This document shows, in pieces, positions 25,439-34,367 of a stretch of 64,000 nt of DNA. Made by a program: the position numbers and the translations under genes. A model generated the notes under the pieces. That model was not told the origin of the DNA. It saw only the letters and a list, made by a program, of their open reading frames with translations, and searched no databases. Location of the stretch: positions 1 to 64,000 of the forward strand of contig CAZJWR010000003.1 of the NCBI GenBank assembly GCA_964549765.1. Reading direction: 5' to 3'. Position 1 is the stretch's first letter; each line of letters starts with the position of its first letter. Source of the stretch: CAZJWR01 sp964549765. Lineage in GTDB: Bacteria > Zixibacteria > MSB-5A5 > GN15 > JAAZOE01.

Positions 25439-25879
25439 TTACTGCGAAACGGAGTCCAGTAGTTTTTCGGATAAGGCTGTGGCCGGTTTTACGTACTTGC
25501 CGGATGCCTCCGCCACCGTCTCCCCGCGCTGATTGACGGCCTGGCCGGCGGTGAAAAACAGCGGCCCCTTCTGCGCTGTCATCCAGCCCTCGAAATGCAG
25601 CGAATCCCCGGAATAAACCGGTTTTTTGAATTTCACCGTCATTTCGGCCGTGACGACAACGTTTCCCTCCGCCAGAAGCGACTTGATCATGATTTCATCG
25701 AGCAGAGTGGCCGTGATGCCTCCGTGAAAAATATGTCTGTATCCGGCATACTGTTCGTCGGCGGTGACATCGCAGACGGCTTTTCGGGTGGCTTCATCGA
25801 AAAAAAACCGGGCCCGAAGTCCAACGTCGTTTTTCTCCCCGCACACGAAACATCCCGAATATCTGGCAATCTCCCTCAT
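25439..25879 (-). CDS. PaaI-type hotdog thioesterase
   Basis: This protein of about 146 residues has a single hotdog fold: the GCFVCGEKNDVGL start, the central HIFHGGITATLLDEIM helix that carries the active-site HGG and Asp, and VVTAEMTVKFKKPVYSGD strands. Such enzymes hydrolyse acyl-CoA thioesters. The substrate is unknown. The longer open frame starts at a TTG that coincides with a TTGACA promoter-like -35, so I start at the ATG at 25879. That leaves a very short or absent leader. Confidence 0.82.
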   Translation of the reverse strand: MREIARYSGCFVCGEKNDVGLRARFFFDEATRKAVCDVTADEQYAGYRHIFHGGITATLLDEIMIKSLLAEGNVVVTAEMTVKFKKPVYSGDSLHFEGWMTAQKGPLFFTAGQAVNQRGETVAEASGKYVKPATALSEKLLDSVSQ

Positions 25880-25940
25880 AACCGGGAAGGTAGTCGTCGT
25901 CGGGACGATTGTCAAGATTTCGGGCGGGACGGGGTGCGCG

Positions 25941-25979
25941 AAAATAAGAAAGCCCGGCCGCTGTTGAGCGGGCCGGGCT
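25941..25979 (-). terminator. Intrinsic terminator after the lipoprotein gene
   Basis: AGCCCGGCC (25951-25959) and GGCCGGGCT (25971-25979) pair. On the minus strand the stem is followed by TTCTTATTTT. It lies 25 bp past the stop of the minus-strand lipoprotein gene. Confidence 0.75.
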
Positions 25980-26004
25980 CCATGATTTATCCGATGATGG
26001 GGAA

Positions 26005-26886
26005 TTAGTTTGTTGATACCTGGCAGACGTCGTACTCATAGCGCCAGGTTGCGACAGAATTGCTGGCGGTGACGGTCGCCGTTCCGTCGTTGAAGGTCAC
26101 CTGAATCGTCCATTCGGTGGCGCCATTGCCTTCGGTCACGGCGTTGGTCCAGGAAAACGTATGCGTCATGGTCATATCGAGCGTTCCCGCGGTCGGGCAG
26201 GAGGCTTTCCAGCCGTGGTAGGTCTTGGGAACCTGAACGTTCGTAGCCGTAAAACTGAAAGTGAAGGCATTCGTCATCGTGGTATCGACCCCGATATAGA
26301 CGCCCTCGACATTATTGTCGATCGTGCCGTTGATGGTGGCCGTGGACTGATCCAGATTGGTGTAATCGAAATCGTTCCGGCCCGTGAAATCGACATGAGA
26401 CACGTCCGGATTAATCGCCGTGAACTCCCAATTGTTGATGAAATGAACTTGGTCGACATGGTACGACGGATCCTGAGTCGGTGTTCCGTCGATTTGGAAC
26501 TGAATCGAGTCAATCACTCGCGCGTTGTAGACGTTGCCCACGTAGGTGGCGTAGACGTAATGCCATCCGTTTTCGTAAATGGCGATGAGCGTATCCAGGC
26601 CGGCGTTCGGGTCGGGGACAACAAATGGCGGCATCAACAACTCGGCGCGTATCGACACGGTATCGCCCGGAGAGGCGTACAGATTATCGAATCCCACCAG
26701 TATGTCGCCGACAAAGACGGACAGGGCGCTGTCGATCTGAGCTTTGACGGGAACGAAATTGGGATCGTCTATCGAACCATAGGTAACGGTCGGGGTTGAC
26801 GTCGTCTTATCATCGCTGCAGCCGTAGACGAGGGCCAAAGCAATAATGAGAACCCCTGTGAGGGCGGTAAGCTTACCGAACCGCAT
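26005..26886 (-). CDS. Secreted lipoprotein of unknown function
   Basis: This protein has about 293 residues. The signal peptide ends in a lipobox (LALVYGCSDD), so it should be lipid-anchored. The mature chain is Thr/Asp/Asn-rich and beta-structured, with a repeated Thr-rich NGTIDNNVEGVYIG / FTFSFTATNV pattern; no known domain is recognised. I chose the second ATG (26886) because it stands 8 bp after the AAAGGAG SD, while the first ATG is too close. It lies 46 bp downstream of argF and is probably independently expressed. Confidence 0.7.
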   Translation of the reverse strand: MRFGKLTALTGVLIIALALVYGCSDDKTTSTPTVTYGSIDDPNFVPVKAQIDSALSVFVGDILVGFDNLYASPGDTVSIRAELLMPPFVVPDPNAGLDTLIAIYENGWHYVYATYVGNVYNARVIDSIQFQIDGTPTQDPSYHVDQVHFINNWEFTAINPDVSHVDFTGRNDFDYTNLDQSTATINGTIDNNVEGVYIGVDTTMTNAFTFSFTATNVQVPKTYHGWKASCPTAGTLDMTMTHTFSWTNAVTEGNGATEWTIQVTFNDGTATVTASNSVATWRYEYDVCQVSTN

Positions 26887-26931
26887 ATGCATAACTCCTT
26901 TCGTTCGGTCAACATCCGCCCCCGCCCCGGC

Positions 26932-27837
26932 TCAGTGTGACATGCAAAAGGCCATGATCGCCTTCTGTACATGCAGCCTGTTTTCCGCCTCATCGAAAAC
27001 AACCGAATTGGGTCCGTCCATGACCTCGTCGGTTATCTCACGGCCGCGTTCGGCGGGCAGGCAATGCATCACCAGACAATCGTCGTTGGCCAGTTTCAAG
27101 AGCGTATTATTGACCTGATATTGTTTAAGCAACTTCGCCTTTTCTTCAGCCTTATCCTTCTGGCCCATAGAGGCCCACACATCCGTATAAATAACATCGG
27201 CCTCCTTAGCTGCTTCTTTAGGATCGGTGGTCAACTTAATCTCCGAGAGGCCCGCCTGTTGCGCCTGCTTCAAAATGGACTCATCCGGCTTTGTTTCCGC
27301 GGCCGTCCCGATGTACAATCTCATCGGAATCCGCGCCGCCAGATTCAACCAGGAATTGGTAATATTGTTGCCGTCCCCGAGATAGGCGATCTTAAAATCG
27401 TCCCGGCGGCCGCGCTTTTCCAGAAGGGTGAAATAGTCGCCCATGATCTGGCACGGATGGGTCAGGTCCGTCAGACCGTTGACGACAGGAACATCGGAAT
27501 GCTCGGCCAGCTGATCCACGTCGGACTGGGCAAAGGTCCGAATAACGATGGTGGACAGGTATCGCGACATGACCTTGGCCGCGTCGTGGATCGACTCCCG
27601 TACGCCCAGCGAAATCTCCTTGTCAGTGATATAGAGCGACTGGCCGCCCAGCTGGGCCACGCCCACCTCGAAGGAAATCCGGGTGCGCAGCGATGCTTTA
27701 TGAAAAATACACCCGACGCTTTTACCGGCGTACGGTTTGGGGGCGATTTCGCCCTTTTTCATCTTCCCGCAGAGATCGAATACCTCCCATATCTCGTCCG
27801 CGGTCAGATGGCTTATCTGAAGAAATGATCGCGCCAT
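26932..27837 (-). CDS. argF: Ornithine carbamoyltransferase
   Basis: This 301-residue trimeric enzyme joins carbamoyl phosphate and ornithine to give citrulline in arginine synthesis. It has the carbamoyl-phosphate loop KASLRTRISFEVG (SLRTR variant of SxRTR), the middle motif HPCQIMGDYFTL, the DGNNITNSW segment of the second domain and the ornithine loop HCLPAERGREIT. Length is normal. No other arg gene lies in the window, so it is an isolated member of the pathway. Confidence 0.95.
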   Translation of the reverse strand: MARSFLQISHLTADEIWEVFDLCGKMKKGEIAPKPYAGKSVGCIFHKASLRTRISFEVGVAQLGGQSLYITDKEISLGVRESIHDAAKVMSRYLSTIVIRTFAQSDVDQLAEHSDVPVVNGLTDLTHPCQIMGDYFTLLEKRGRRDDFKIAYLGDGNNITNSWLNLAARIPMRLYIGTAAETKPDESILKQAQQAGLSEIKLTTDPKEAAKEADVIYTDVWASMGQKDKAEEKAKLLKQYQVNNTLLKLANDDCLVMHCLPAERGREITDEVMDGPNSVVFDEAENRLHVQKAIMAFCMSH

Positions 27838-27877
27838 GACTCTCCTCTTTTCAGTAATCGGTTCGCAAAATTGCTAT

Positions 27878-27906
27878 CAATTAATACCCGCCGGGACTAA
27901 TGTCAA
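27878..27906 (-). promoter_or_regulatory. Candidate argF promoter
   Basis: On the minus strand a perfect TTGACA (plus positions 27901-27906) is followed after 17 bp by TAATTG (27878-27883), 41 bp before the argF start. The -35 is ideal and the -10 is partial. No ARG-box palindrome is visible. Confidence 0.5.
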
Positions 27907-28077
27907 GACAAAGCTTATGGTCTGCGGCAGACGCGGCAATCGGCTCTTATTCGGAAACCGGGTCGTCCGCCGTCACAGATTTTTGGTTGATTCCGACTAT
28001 CGATATGTATAATGTGTTATGAAATGTTAGCGAAATGGGCCGGCGCCGATGATTCATTCTGAACGGGAGGGAACATC

Positions 28078-29352
28078 ATGAAATCATCATGTATCCTGAG
28101 CTTCGCCTGTCTGGCGATCATGGGCGGCCTGCTTCTGACTGCCGACGGCTTTGCCGTCGATCTCGATAAAATCTCTATCGACGGCCAGGTCCGGCTGCGC
28201 AGCGAGTTTGACCGGAAGTTGCTTTCGTATTATCGTCATCACCGGGTATTCCACGATCTGCGAACCCGCCTCGGCGCCCGCGTTGATCCCACCGACTGGA
28301 CCTTCGTGTATCTCCAGCTTCAAAACTCTCGTCGCCTGGGGGTGCCGTCCTCGGGCGACTTGACCGACTCCGCCGTCGTCACTATGCATCAGGCCTATTT
28401 CGAAATCCGCGATCTTATTTTTCGCGACATTCGGCTCCGGGCCGGACGATTCGAAATGGTCTACGGTAATCAGCGCGTCTTCGGTTCCGACGGCTGGGGC
28501 AACGTCGGGCGCATCTGGGACGGCGGACGGCTTTCCTATGCCGGAGATATATTACGGGTCGATGGCTTCTACCTCAAAAGGAAAGAAGTGAACGCATATG
28601 ACAAAAACCGCGACTTTGATATCATGGGCGTCTATTCGATGATTCCGCCGGTCGGCCTCGGCCTTTTCTGGTTCTATGAGCTGGATGCCGCCGATTACGG
28701 TTATCGCGAGGATCAGGTGCGACGGCATAACCTGGGTTGGTTCTATCAAAGCCGCTCCCCAAACCGAGCACTCGACGTGACCGCTCAGGGGAATTATCAA
28801 TGGGGCCGCAGGTACGTTGCCTTGTACCCTCAGAATAATGTGCAGGACATCTCGGCGATTATGCTTAACGGCGAACTCGGGCTGTCATTCTTCGGAAGAC
28901 TCCCCGGACGGGCGAAGATCGGCGTTGACTATACCTCCGGCGATAATCCCTTCGATTCGTCCACCGTGGAAACGTATTCCGCGTATTCCAATGACTACTA
29001 CTCCTACCATCCGTTCCAAGGATACATGGATCTGTTTTCCGACTCCCCTGTTCATGGAGTCGTGGACATCTATACCGGAGTCCAATTCGATCCTGACCAA
29101 GACTGGCTGGCGGCGGTCGATATCCATTATTTCCGGGCGGCGGATTATTATCTTATCGGGCACGTCGGATCGGGATTCACAAAGGATTTGGGGACCGAAA
29201 TCGATTTAACGTCCGAATACGAATCTATCCGCGGCGCTGTTTTCACCGTCGGATTCTCGATGTTCTTCCCTCAGGGGAGGTACGCTCAACATTTGGCCGT
29301 CGAGAAGCACACAGCCTTATGGGGTTACCTGATGGCCACCGTGAATTTCTAA
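28078..29352 (+). CDS. Outer-membrane porin, alginate-export-like family
   Basis: This 424-residue protein has a signal peptide (LACLAIMGGLLLTADGFA region) and amphipathic beta strands throughout. The mature chain begins KISIDGQVRLRSEFDRKL and contains RTRLGARVDPTDWTFVYLQLQNSR, LRAGRFEMVYGNQRVFGSDGWGN and VDGFYLKRKE. This is the AlgE/alginate-export-type barrel pattern. A passive outer-membrane channel is likely; the solute is unknown. It has a GGGAGGGAAC SD and a TATAAT-like -10 at 28008-28013. The last strand ends ATVNF, a typical terminal Phe for BAM-dependent insertion. Confidence 0.85.
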   Translation: MKSSCILSFACLAIMGGLLLTADGFAVDLDKISIDGQVRLRSEFDRKLLSYYRHHRVFHDLRTRLGARVDPTDWTFVYLQLQNSRRLGVPSSGDLTDSAVVTMHQAYFEIRDLIFRDIRLRAGRFEMVYGNQRVFGSDGWGNVGRIWDGGRLSYAGDILRVDGFYLKRKEVNAYDKNRDFDIMGVYSMIPPVGLGLFWFYELDAADYGYREDQVRRHNLGWFYQSRSPNRALDVTAQGNYQWGRRYVALYPQNNVQDISAIMLNGELGLSFFGRLPGRAKIGVDYTSGDNPFDSSTVETYSAYSNDYYSYHPFQGYMDLFSDSPVHGVVDIYTGVQFDPDQDWLAAVDIHYFRAADYYLIGHVGSGFTKDLGTEIDLTSEYESIRGAVFTVGFSMFFPQGRYAQHLAVEKHTALWGYLMATVNF

Positions 29353-29435
29353 TCTGACTTGAGGGAGTAGAATAAATTATCATCGCGCAACAATCCCGTT
29401 ACGTTGCCGTAGATAATCAGCATGGAGGAAACGCC

Positions 29436-29996
29436 ATGACCTGGTCGCACCGACGCTACCTGGGCGGTTTGATTCTTATTATACTCGGAATAATCCTTCT
29501 CCTGGAAAATTTCGATATTGATGTCTGGGAATATATCTGGCCGTTGGCGATCATTCTCGTCGGCGTCTACCTCATCCTCCGCTCCAACCGCAGATCGGAG
29601 AGCCGATCCAACCTGAGCGAATTCCGGGTTCTCGGCGATTCCCGACACGCCGGATTCACGGGGGAAATCGACGGGACCGACATTTCGCATTTCATCGGCG
29701 ACGTCGAACTCGGGCTGGCCGGCGCCCAACTGAAGCCGGGCGTCAATAAGCTACATATTTCCATGTTCATCGGCGACATCAGGATCATGATTCCCGAGGG
29801 CATGCCGGTATCGGCGTCATGCTCCGCCGCCTTCGGCGATATTCGAGTTTTCGACCGCAAAGAAGAAGGGATATTTCTCTCAGTTCGTGAGAATTCACCT
29901 GATTACGAATCTGCCGATAAAAAACTCCACATCTCCTGCTCTGCCTTCGTCGGCGATATCACCGTCACCCGCATCCATTCTGCTTCGCCCGTATAA
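29436..29996 (+). CDS. LiaF-like membrane protein (DUF5668/DUF2154 type)
   Basis: This 186-residue protein has an N-terminal double hydrophobic hairpin (GGLILIILGIILLLENFDI, WPLAIILVGVYLIL). It is followed by a beta-rich domain with three repeats of an F[IV]GD[IV] motif (HFIGDVELG, MFIGDIRIM, AFVGDITVT), which match the beta-helical LiaF C-terminal fold. In Firmicutes LiaF represses the envelope-stress LiaRS system. In other bacteria the role is unclear. A GGAGG SD lies 10 bp before the ATG. No LiaRS-like pair is adjacent. Confidence 0.8.
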   Translation: MTWSHRRYLGGLILIILGIILLLENFDIDVWEYIWPLAIILVGVYLILRSNRRSESRSNLSEFRVLGDSRHAGFTGEIDGTDISHFIGDVELGLAGAQLKPGVNKLHISMFIGDIRIMIPEGMPVSASCSAAFGDIRVFDRKEEGIFLSVRENSPDYESADKKLHISCSAFVGDITVTRIHSASPV

Positions 29997-30121
29997 TGCC
30001 TTCACCTGGCCGCCCGACGGGCGCGTGCGCTTTCAAAATCCCACCTATTTTTGTAGCAAAACCTCGCCGCGCAAAGCATCTTGTACTGTCATGTTAAACC
30101 TTTTGAACAGGTAACGGCGGT

Positions 30122-30889
30122 ATGTTCGGTTTCAAACGCAGGCGACGGGAGCGGCTCCGCATTCAGCCCTTTCCTCCGGAATGGGCAGCCATCATCGAGC
30201 GCAATATTCCATATTATCGCCAGCTGACCAGCGAGGAACGGAAGGAACTGCAGGGGCATGTTCTTGTCTTCCTCGATGAGAAGAAATTCGAGGGATGCGG
30301 CGGCCTCGAAATCACCGACGAGATCCGCGTGACCATCGCCGCCCAGGCGTGTATCCTTCTCCTGCATCGTGACACCGATTACTTCCCGCTCCTCACCTCC
30401 ATCCTCGTCTATCCGCATCATTATTTCGCGCAATCAGCGCGTCATTTGCCCGGCGGGGTCGTCCATCAAGACGTCGAGGGGCGTCTGGGCGAATCGTGGT
30501 ACCGAGGGCCGGTCGTTCTGTCATGGGACGACATCCTGCGTGGTGCTGCTAATCCTGCCGATGGCTACAACGTCGTTCTTCACGAATTCGCTCATCAGTT
30601 GGATAGCGAATCCGGTTCGACCGAGGGCGCTCCCGTCCTCCCGCAGCCGTCGATGTACGGCCCTTGGGCGCGCGTATTAGGCCGTGAATACAAAAACCTG
30701 TTGAATGATCTTCGGCATAATCACCAGCCGCTCATCGACGCCTACGGTGCCGAAAACCCCGCCGAATTTTTTGCCGTCGTGACGGAGTTGTTCTTCGAGA
30801 AACCAGCCGCTCTGAAACGTCGCCATCCCGAGTTATACGCGCAATTGTCCGCCTTTTACCAGCAGGACCCCGCCGGGCGGATCGAGTGA
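30122..30889 (+). CDS. mtfA: MtfA-type zinc peptidase (M90)
   Basis: This 255-residue metallopeptidase has HEFAH (the zinc ligands and catalytic Glu of gluzincins, about residue 160) and a downstream NPAEFFAVVTELFFEKP helix that supplies the third ligand Glu. The N-terminal FPPEWAAIIERNIPYYRQL and GCGGLEITDEIRVTIAAQAC segments are typical of MtfA, a cytosolic aminopeptidase that in Enterobacteria is activated by Mlc binding. No Mlc homologue or pts gene is near. Confidence 0.9.
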   Translation: MFGFKRRRRERLRIQPFPPEWAAIIERNIPYYRQLTSEERKELQGHVLVFLDEKKFEGCGGLEITDEIRVTIAAQACILLLHRDTDYFPLLTSILVYPHHYFAQSARHLPGGVVHQDVEGRLGESWYRGPVVLSWDDILRGAANPADGYNVVLHEFAHQLDSESGSTEGAPVLPQPSMYGPWARVLGREYKNLLNDLRHNHQPLIDAYGAENPAEFFAVVTELFFEKPAALKRRHPELYAQLSAFYQQDPAGRIE

Positions 30890-30968
30890 CATTATTCATT
30901 GATCTTATTTATCAAGCCGGATCACATTGCCTCGGCCGATGTGAACATCGGCTGGGATCATAGAGTAG

Positions 30969-30993
30969 GTCGAAACCCTCTTAGGGTTTCGAC
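30969..30993. repeat. Intergenic palindrome A beside the zinc-ribbon/PIN gene
   Basis: GTCGAAACCCT (30969-30979) and AGGGTTTCGAC (30983-30993) form a perfect 11-bp inverted repeat with a 3-nt spacer. It resembles short REP-type palindromes. It lies in the 188-bp gap after mtfA, which also holds the GATGT/ACATC palindrome near 30940. Confidence 0.6.
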
Positions 30994-31020
30994 AATTATC
31001 TAATTAATAGCAAAAGGCTA

Positions 31021-31065
31021 ATGGGTCTTGCACGCCGCGACCATAGGTCGCGGCCACCCGCCCAT
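31021..31065. repeat. Intergenic nested palindrome B
   Basis: The inner stem is GCCGCGACC (31034-31042) with GGTCGCGGC (31046-31054). The outer pair is ATGGG (31021-31025) with CCCAT (31061-31065). It lies immediately before the 3' end of the A+T-rich gene on the minus strand. Its nested style is like that of the palindromes near 46053 and 52790. Confidence 0.6.
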
Positions 31066-31078
31066 CAGCGTGTGAGAA

Positions 31079-32353
31079 TCAATTAAAAATATGGGTAGAA
31101 GGTGTCTGCCAATTATCTCCATAGACTTCTTTGAGTGCTTTAAGATGTTCTGGTGACGCATTATCCATAATCATCGTCGTATATTGTTCGAATTCAGAAA
31201 TATTATTTAAACAGAATAACCTAGCGTTCCAGTTGAGCTTGCCCTTTATTGGCTGCTCATTTAGCAGCGAGTAGCATTCGTTGTCAATAAACATCGCATC
31301 GCAATAGGGTAACAATATCGATATCGTCTCCACATCCTTATTCATCCCTTGATTCGGTGGCCGCTTTTGGCCCGTTGCGGCTTTGCGCGCAAGTGCCGCC
31401 CACATCAGAGCACTGATTTCATTGAAAGGCACGCGCATTAAGGCATCAGATTGAAAAAATGCATCAGCCATTGACAGTGAGTGATCTTGGCTTAGACCTT
31501 TTCTTTCAAATGCCAGTCTGGCGGAAAGGACTATATCGGTTGCCATGGGCTCTTCGAGTTTTGCGAGTTCCTTAGTCATTCCTTTCCCATGTAAGTATGA
31601 ACATTTTTTAAGATATTCCACAAATATATTCCAGACGGTTGGGCCATAGGACATTGCCTCTTCTTTAAACCAATCATCAAATGATCTGTCTTTCTGACTT
31701 TGCCATCGTTCGAATATGTGCTTTAGGTCACTTGCAACCCTTTTTCTACCACGTCTTTTGGCCTCCAAAGTCTCTTGCAAATAATCTTTTGGAAAAGAGA
31801 AGTAGTACTTGTCCTGCCACGCATTTATGCTACCGTTTATTATTCCCGATACACGAAGATCCAATTTATAGCTTGTTTGTTGATTTATCCACTGTTCCGC
31901 CAATTGATATATCTGATTGTGTCTGATAAGATGGTATGGTAAGAAAGACGTGCCGTGGGATATATGTTCATATAGTTTCTTAAGCATTCCGAAATACGGT
32001 ACCATTAAAGATTCATCTACATGCGCTTCTGAGTGCGGGCAAACAATGAATTGCCCCTTCGAAAGGCAGCTTATTGTCGAAAAAAAATGCTTCCATAAGC
32101 CGACGGTTTCATTCGGAAGATTTTTGCTTAATTCATGATTAAATGCTTTTAAAATGTTGCTTATTACAAATTGATCCAGATATATGACTTTTTTCTTAAG
32201 GCTCGGTAAAGGGTAGCCATCTACTTGCTCCCAGCCATATGGCCGTTGACAGTCACTGCATCTGCGATAATATTCATTATCTCCAATGACTGAAATTCCA
32301 TAGGTGTCCTTGCCGCAATATGGACACGCGATAAATGGTGGATTCACAAACAT
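31079..32353 (-). CDS. Zinc-ribbon plus PIN-like nuclease protein, accessory gene
   Basis: This protein has about 424 residues. An N-terminal double-CxxC zinc ribbon (C10, C13, C32, C35) precedes a PIN-like beginning KKVIYLDQFVISNIL (D60). Acidic positions recur in EAHVDESL, SMADAFFQSDALMRVPFNE and PYCDAMFIDNECYSLL, a spacing typical of PIN nucleases. Lys/Asn/Ile use and a clear drop in G+C relative to both flanks suggest recent acquisition. The start could be a GTG at 32368 or the ATG at 32353; no SD is obvious for either. An RNA-cutting defence or toxin role is inferred, not shown. Confidence 0.6.
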   Translation of the reverse strand: MFVNPPFIACPYCGKDTYGISVIGDNEYYRRCSDCQRPYGWEQVDGYPLPSLKKKVIYLDQFVISNILKAFNHELSKNLPNETVGLWKHFFSTISCLSKGQFIVCPHSEAHVDESLMVPYFGMLKKLYEHISHGTSFLPYHLIRHNQIYQLAEQWINQQTSYKLDLRVSGIINGSINAWQDKYYFSFPKDYLQETLEAKRRGRKRVASDLKHIFERWQSQKDRSFDDWFKEEAMSYGPTVWNIFVEYLKKCSYLHGKGMTKELAKLEEPMATDIVLSARLAFERKGLSQDHSLSMADAFFQSDALMRVPFNEISALMWAALARKAATGQKRPPNQGMNKDVETISILLPYCDAMFIDNECYSLLNEQPIKGKLNWNARLFCLNNISEFEQYTTMIMDNASPEHLKALKEVYGDNWQTPSTHIFN

Positions 32354-32437
32354 GGTCGAATAGGTCACACCCCTACATCATAATCTATTCCACGTCGACT
32401 ACCCACAAAGGGGCTTACTTGGATTTTGATATCACGA

Positions 32438-33823
32438 CTACAAAATATACCTGCTCAAATCCTTGTCCTGGACGATCGCCGACAGCTTATCGGACACCAT
32501 CTCCGGGGTGACGCTGATTTTCTTTTTGCAGTTGGGGGCGTCGAACATGAAGTCCTCCAACAACGTCGTCATCACCGTGTGCAGCCGACGGGCGCCGATG
32601 TTCTCGGCCTTGTCGTTAACGTCGGCGGCAATCGCGGCGATCTTCTCGACGGCTTCGTCGGTAAATTCGATCTTGATTCCCTCCGTTTCCAACAACTCGC
32701 GATACTGACGGGTCAGCGCCGCTTTCGGCTCCTTCAGGATGCGGACGAAATCCTCGACGCCGAGTGAACCCAACTCGACCCGGATGGGAAGCCTCCCCTG
32801 CAATTCCGGCACCAGATCCGACGGCGACTTGCCGTGAAACGCTCCGGCCGCTATGAACAACACATGATCGGTGCGCACCATGCCGTATTTGGTCGTTACG
32901 GCGCATCCCTCGACGACCGGCAGAATATCGCGCTGAACACCCTCGCGCGACACGTCCGGCCCGTGCTGCGATCCGCCGCCGACGATCTTGTCGATCTCAT
33001 CGATGAAGATGATTCCCGACTCCTGCGCGCGCGTCAACGCGGTCTGCACGACCTCATCCATATTGACCAGCTTGCCGGTTTCTTCGGCTTCGAGGATTTT
33101 GCGGGCTTCTTTGATGGCCATCTTCTGCTTTTTCGGCGGCTGGTTGGGCATCAGGTTGCCGAACATCTCTTTGAAATTCATGCCCATCTCTTCCAGCCCC
33201 TGCGGCGTGAATATCTCGACAATCGGCATCGACGACTGGCTCACGTCGACCTCGACCGTGCGATCTTCCAACAGGCCGTTCTCCAGCATACCTCTCAATC
33301 TCTGGCGGGTGCTTTCTACACGGCTGCGGTCGGCCTCAGTCTCCCCCGGCCTTGTGCCGGACGACGGCAAGAGCAGTTCCAGAAGTCTATCGGTAGTGCG
33401 TTTCTTGGCTTCCTCGGCCACCTGCTTGGCCTTTTCCTCTTTGACCATGTTGACCGACAGGTCGACCAGATCGCGTACCATCGATTCCACATCGCGACCG
33501 ACATAGCCGACCTCGGTGAATTTGGACGCCTCGACCTTGACGAACGGCGCCGCCGTCAGCGCCGCCAAGCGGCGGGATATTTCAGTCTTGCCGACGCCGG
33601 TGGGGCCGATCATGAGAATATTAGCCGGCATGATATCGGCGGCGATATCGGACGTGATCGCCTGCCGCCGCCAGCGGTTGCGCAACGCAATCGCCACCGC
33701 CCGCTTGGCCTTGTCCTGCCCGACGATCCATTTATCCAGTTCGGCGACTATTTCTTTCGGGGTCAGTTGCTCGATGCCCTTTATATTTTTCTTTGTTTGG
33801 TCTTCCACAGCCTGCGGCTCCAT
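32438..33823 (-). CDS. hslU: HslU, ATPase subunit of HslUV protease
   Basis: This 461-residue AAA+ unfoldase feeds substrates to HslV. It shows the N-terminal TPKEIVAELDKWIVGQDKAKRAVA, Walker A GPTGVGKTEI, the I-domain insertion (about 110-240), Walker B IIFIDEIDKI, sensor 2 GARRLH and the C-terminal LSRYIL, the tail that inserts into HslV to activate it. It lies 2 bp downstream of hslV. A 69-bp gap with no clear terminator separates it from the accessory gene that follows. Confidence 0.97.
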   Translation of the reverse strand: MEPQAVEDQTKKNIKGIEQLTPKEIVAELDKWIVGQDKAKRAVAIALRNRWRRQAITSDIAADIMPANILMIGPTGVGKTEISRRLAALTAAPFVKVEASKFTEVGYVGRDVESMVRDLVDLSVNMVKEEKAKQVAEEAKKRTTDRLLELLLPSSGTRPGETEADRSRVESTRQRLRGMLENGLLEDRTVEVDVSQSSMPIVEIFTPQGLEEMGMNFKEMFGNLMPNQPPKKQKMAIKEARKILEAEETGKLVNMDEVVQTALTRAQESGIIFIDEIDKIVGGGSQHGPDVSREGVQRDILPVVEGCAVTTKYGMVRTDHVLFIAAGAFHGKSPSDLVPELQGRLPIRVELGSLGVEDFVRILKEPKAALTRQYRELLETEGIKIEFTDEAVEKIAAIAADVNDKAENIGARRLHTVMTTLLEDFMFDAPNCKKKISVTPEMVSDKLSAIVQDKDLSRYIL

Positions 33824-33825
33824 GG

Positions 33826-34359
33826 TTACTCCAGTGTTTCAACGGTTATATGATCATTGGTATAGACGCAGATGCCGGCGGCGATTTCCAGAGCCTGGCG
33901 GGCGATCTGCGTGGCGTCGAGGTCAGTGTTGGCGATCAGCGCCCGCGCCGCCGCCAAAGCAAAATTGCCGCCCGATCCGATGGCAATAATGCCGTCATCC
34001 GGCTCGACGACGTCGCCTTTGCCGGTGATTATCAGCGAATGATCCTTGTCGGCCACCGCCAATAGCGCTTCGAGGTGACGGAGGTATTTATCCTGCCGCC
34101 AATCCTTGGCAAGTTCCACCGCCGCGCGCGGGAGCTGGCCGGAAAACTCGTCGATCTTTTTTTCGAACCGTTCGAATAGGGTAAAAGCGTCGGCCGATGA
34201 CCCCGCAAATCCCGCCACGATCTTGCCGTTGTACATCCGGCGCAACTTGTGCGCGGTAGCCTTCATGACGGTATCGCCCAGGGTTACCTGGCCGTCGCCG
34301 GCAAATGCCACCTTGCCGTCAACTCTAACACCGATTATCGTTGTCGCATGTATTTCCAT
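33826..34359 (-). CDS. hslV: HslV peptidase subunit
   Basis: This 177-residue proteasome-related threonine peptidase forms two hexameric rings capped by HslU. It has TTIIGVRVDGKVAFAGDGQVTLG at the N-terminus and GSGGNFALAAARAL later. The catalytic Thr is preceded by MEIHA, so a five-residue propeptide must be removed to expose it; E. coli HslV needs only Met removal, while several other phyla carry short extensions like this one. A GAGGTGAAC SD precedes the ATG. Order xer-hslV-hslU is a conserved string. Confidence 0.97.
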   Translation of the reverse strand: MEIHATTIIGVRVDGKVAFAGDGQVTLGDTVMKATAHKLRRMYNGKIVAGFAGSSADAFTLFERFEKKIDEFSGQLPRAAVELAKDWRQDKYLRHLEALLAVADKDHSLIITGKGDVVEPDDGIIAIGSGGNFALAAARALIANTDLDATQIARQALEIAAGICVYTNDHITVETLE

Positions 34360-34367
34360 CGTTCACC

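Noticed and set aside
30940..31070. CRISPR array at the palindromes
   Set aside because: The palindromes differ in sequence and are not regularly spaced repeats; no cas gene is present in the window.
32834..33853. 339-codon plus-strand frame opposite hslU
   Set aside because: It is antisense to a highly conserved gene and has Arg/His/Asp-rich composition without any recognisable domain.
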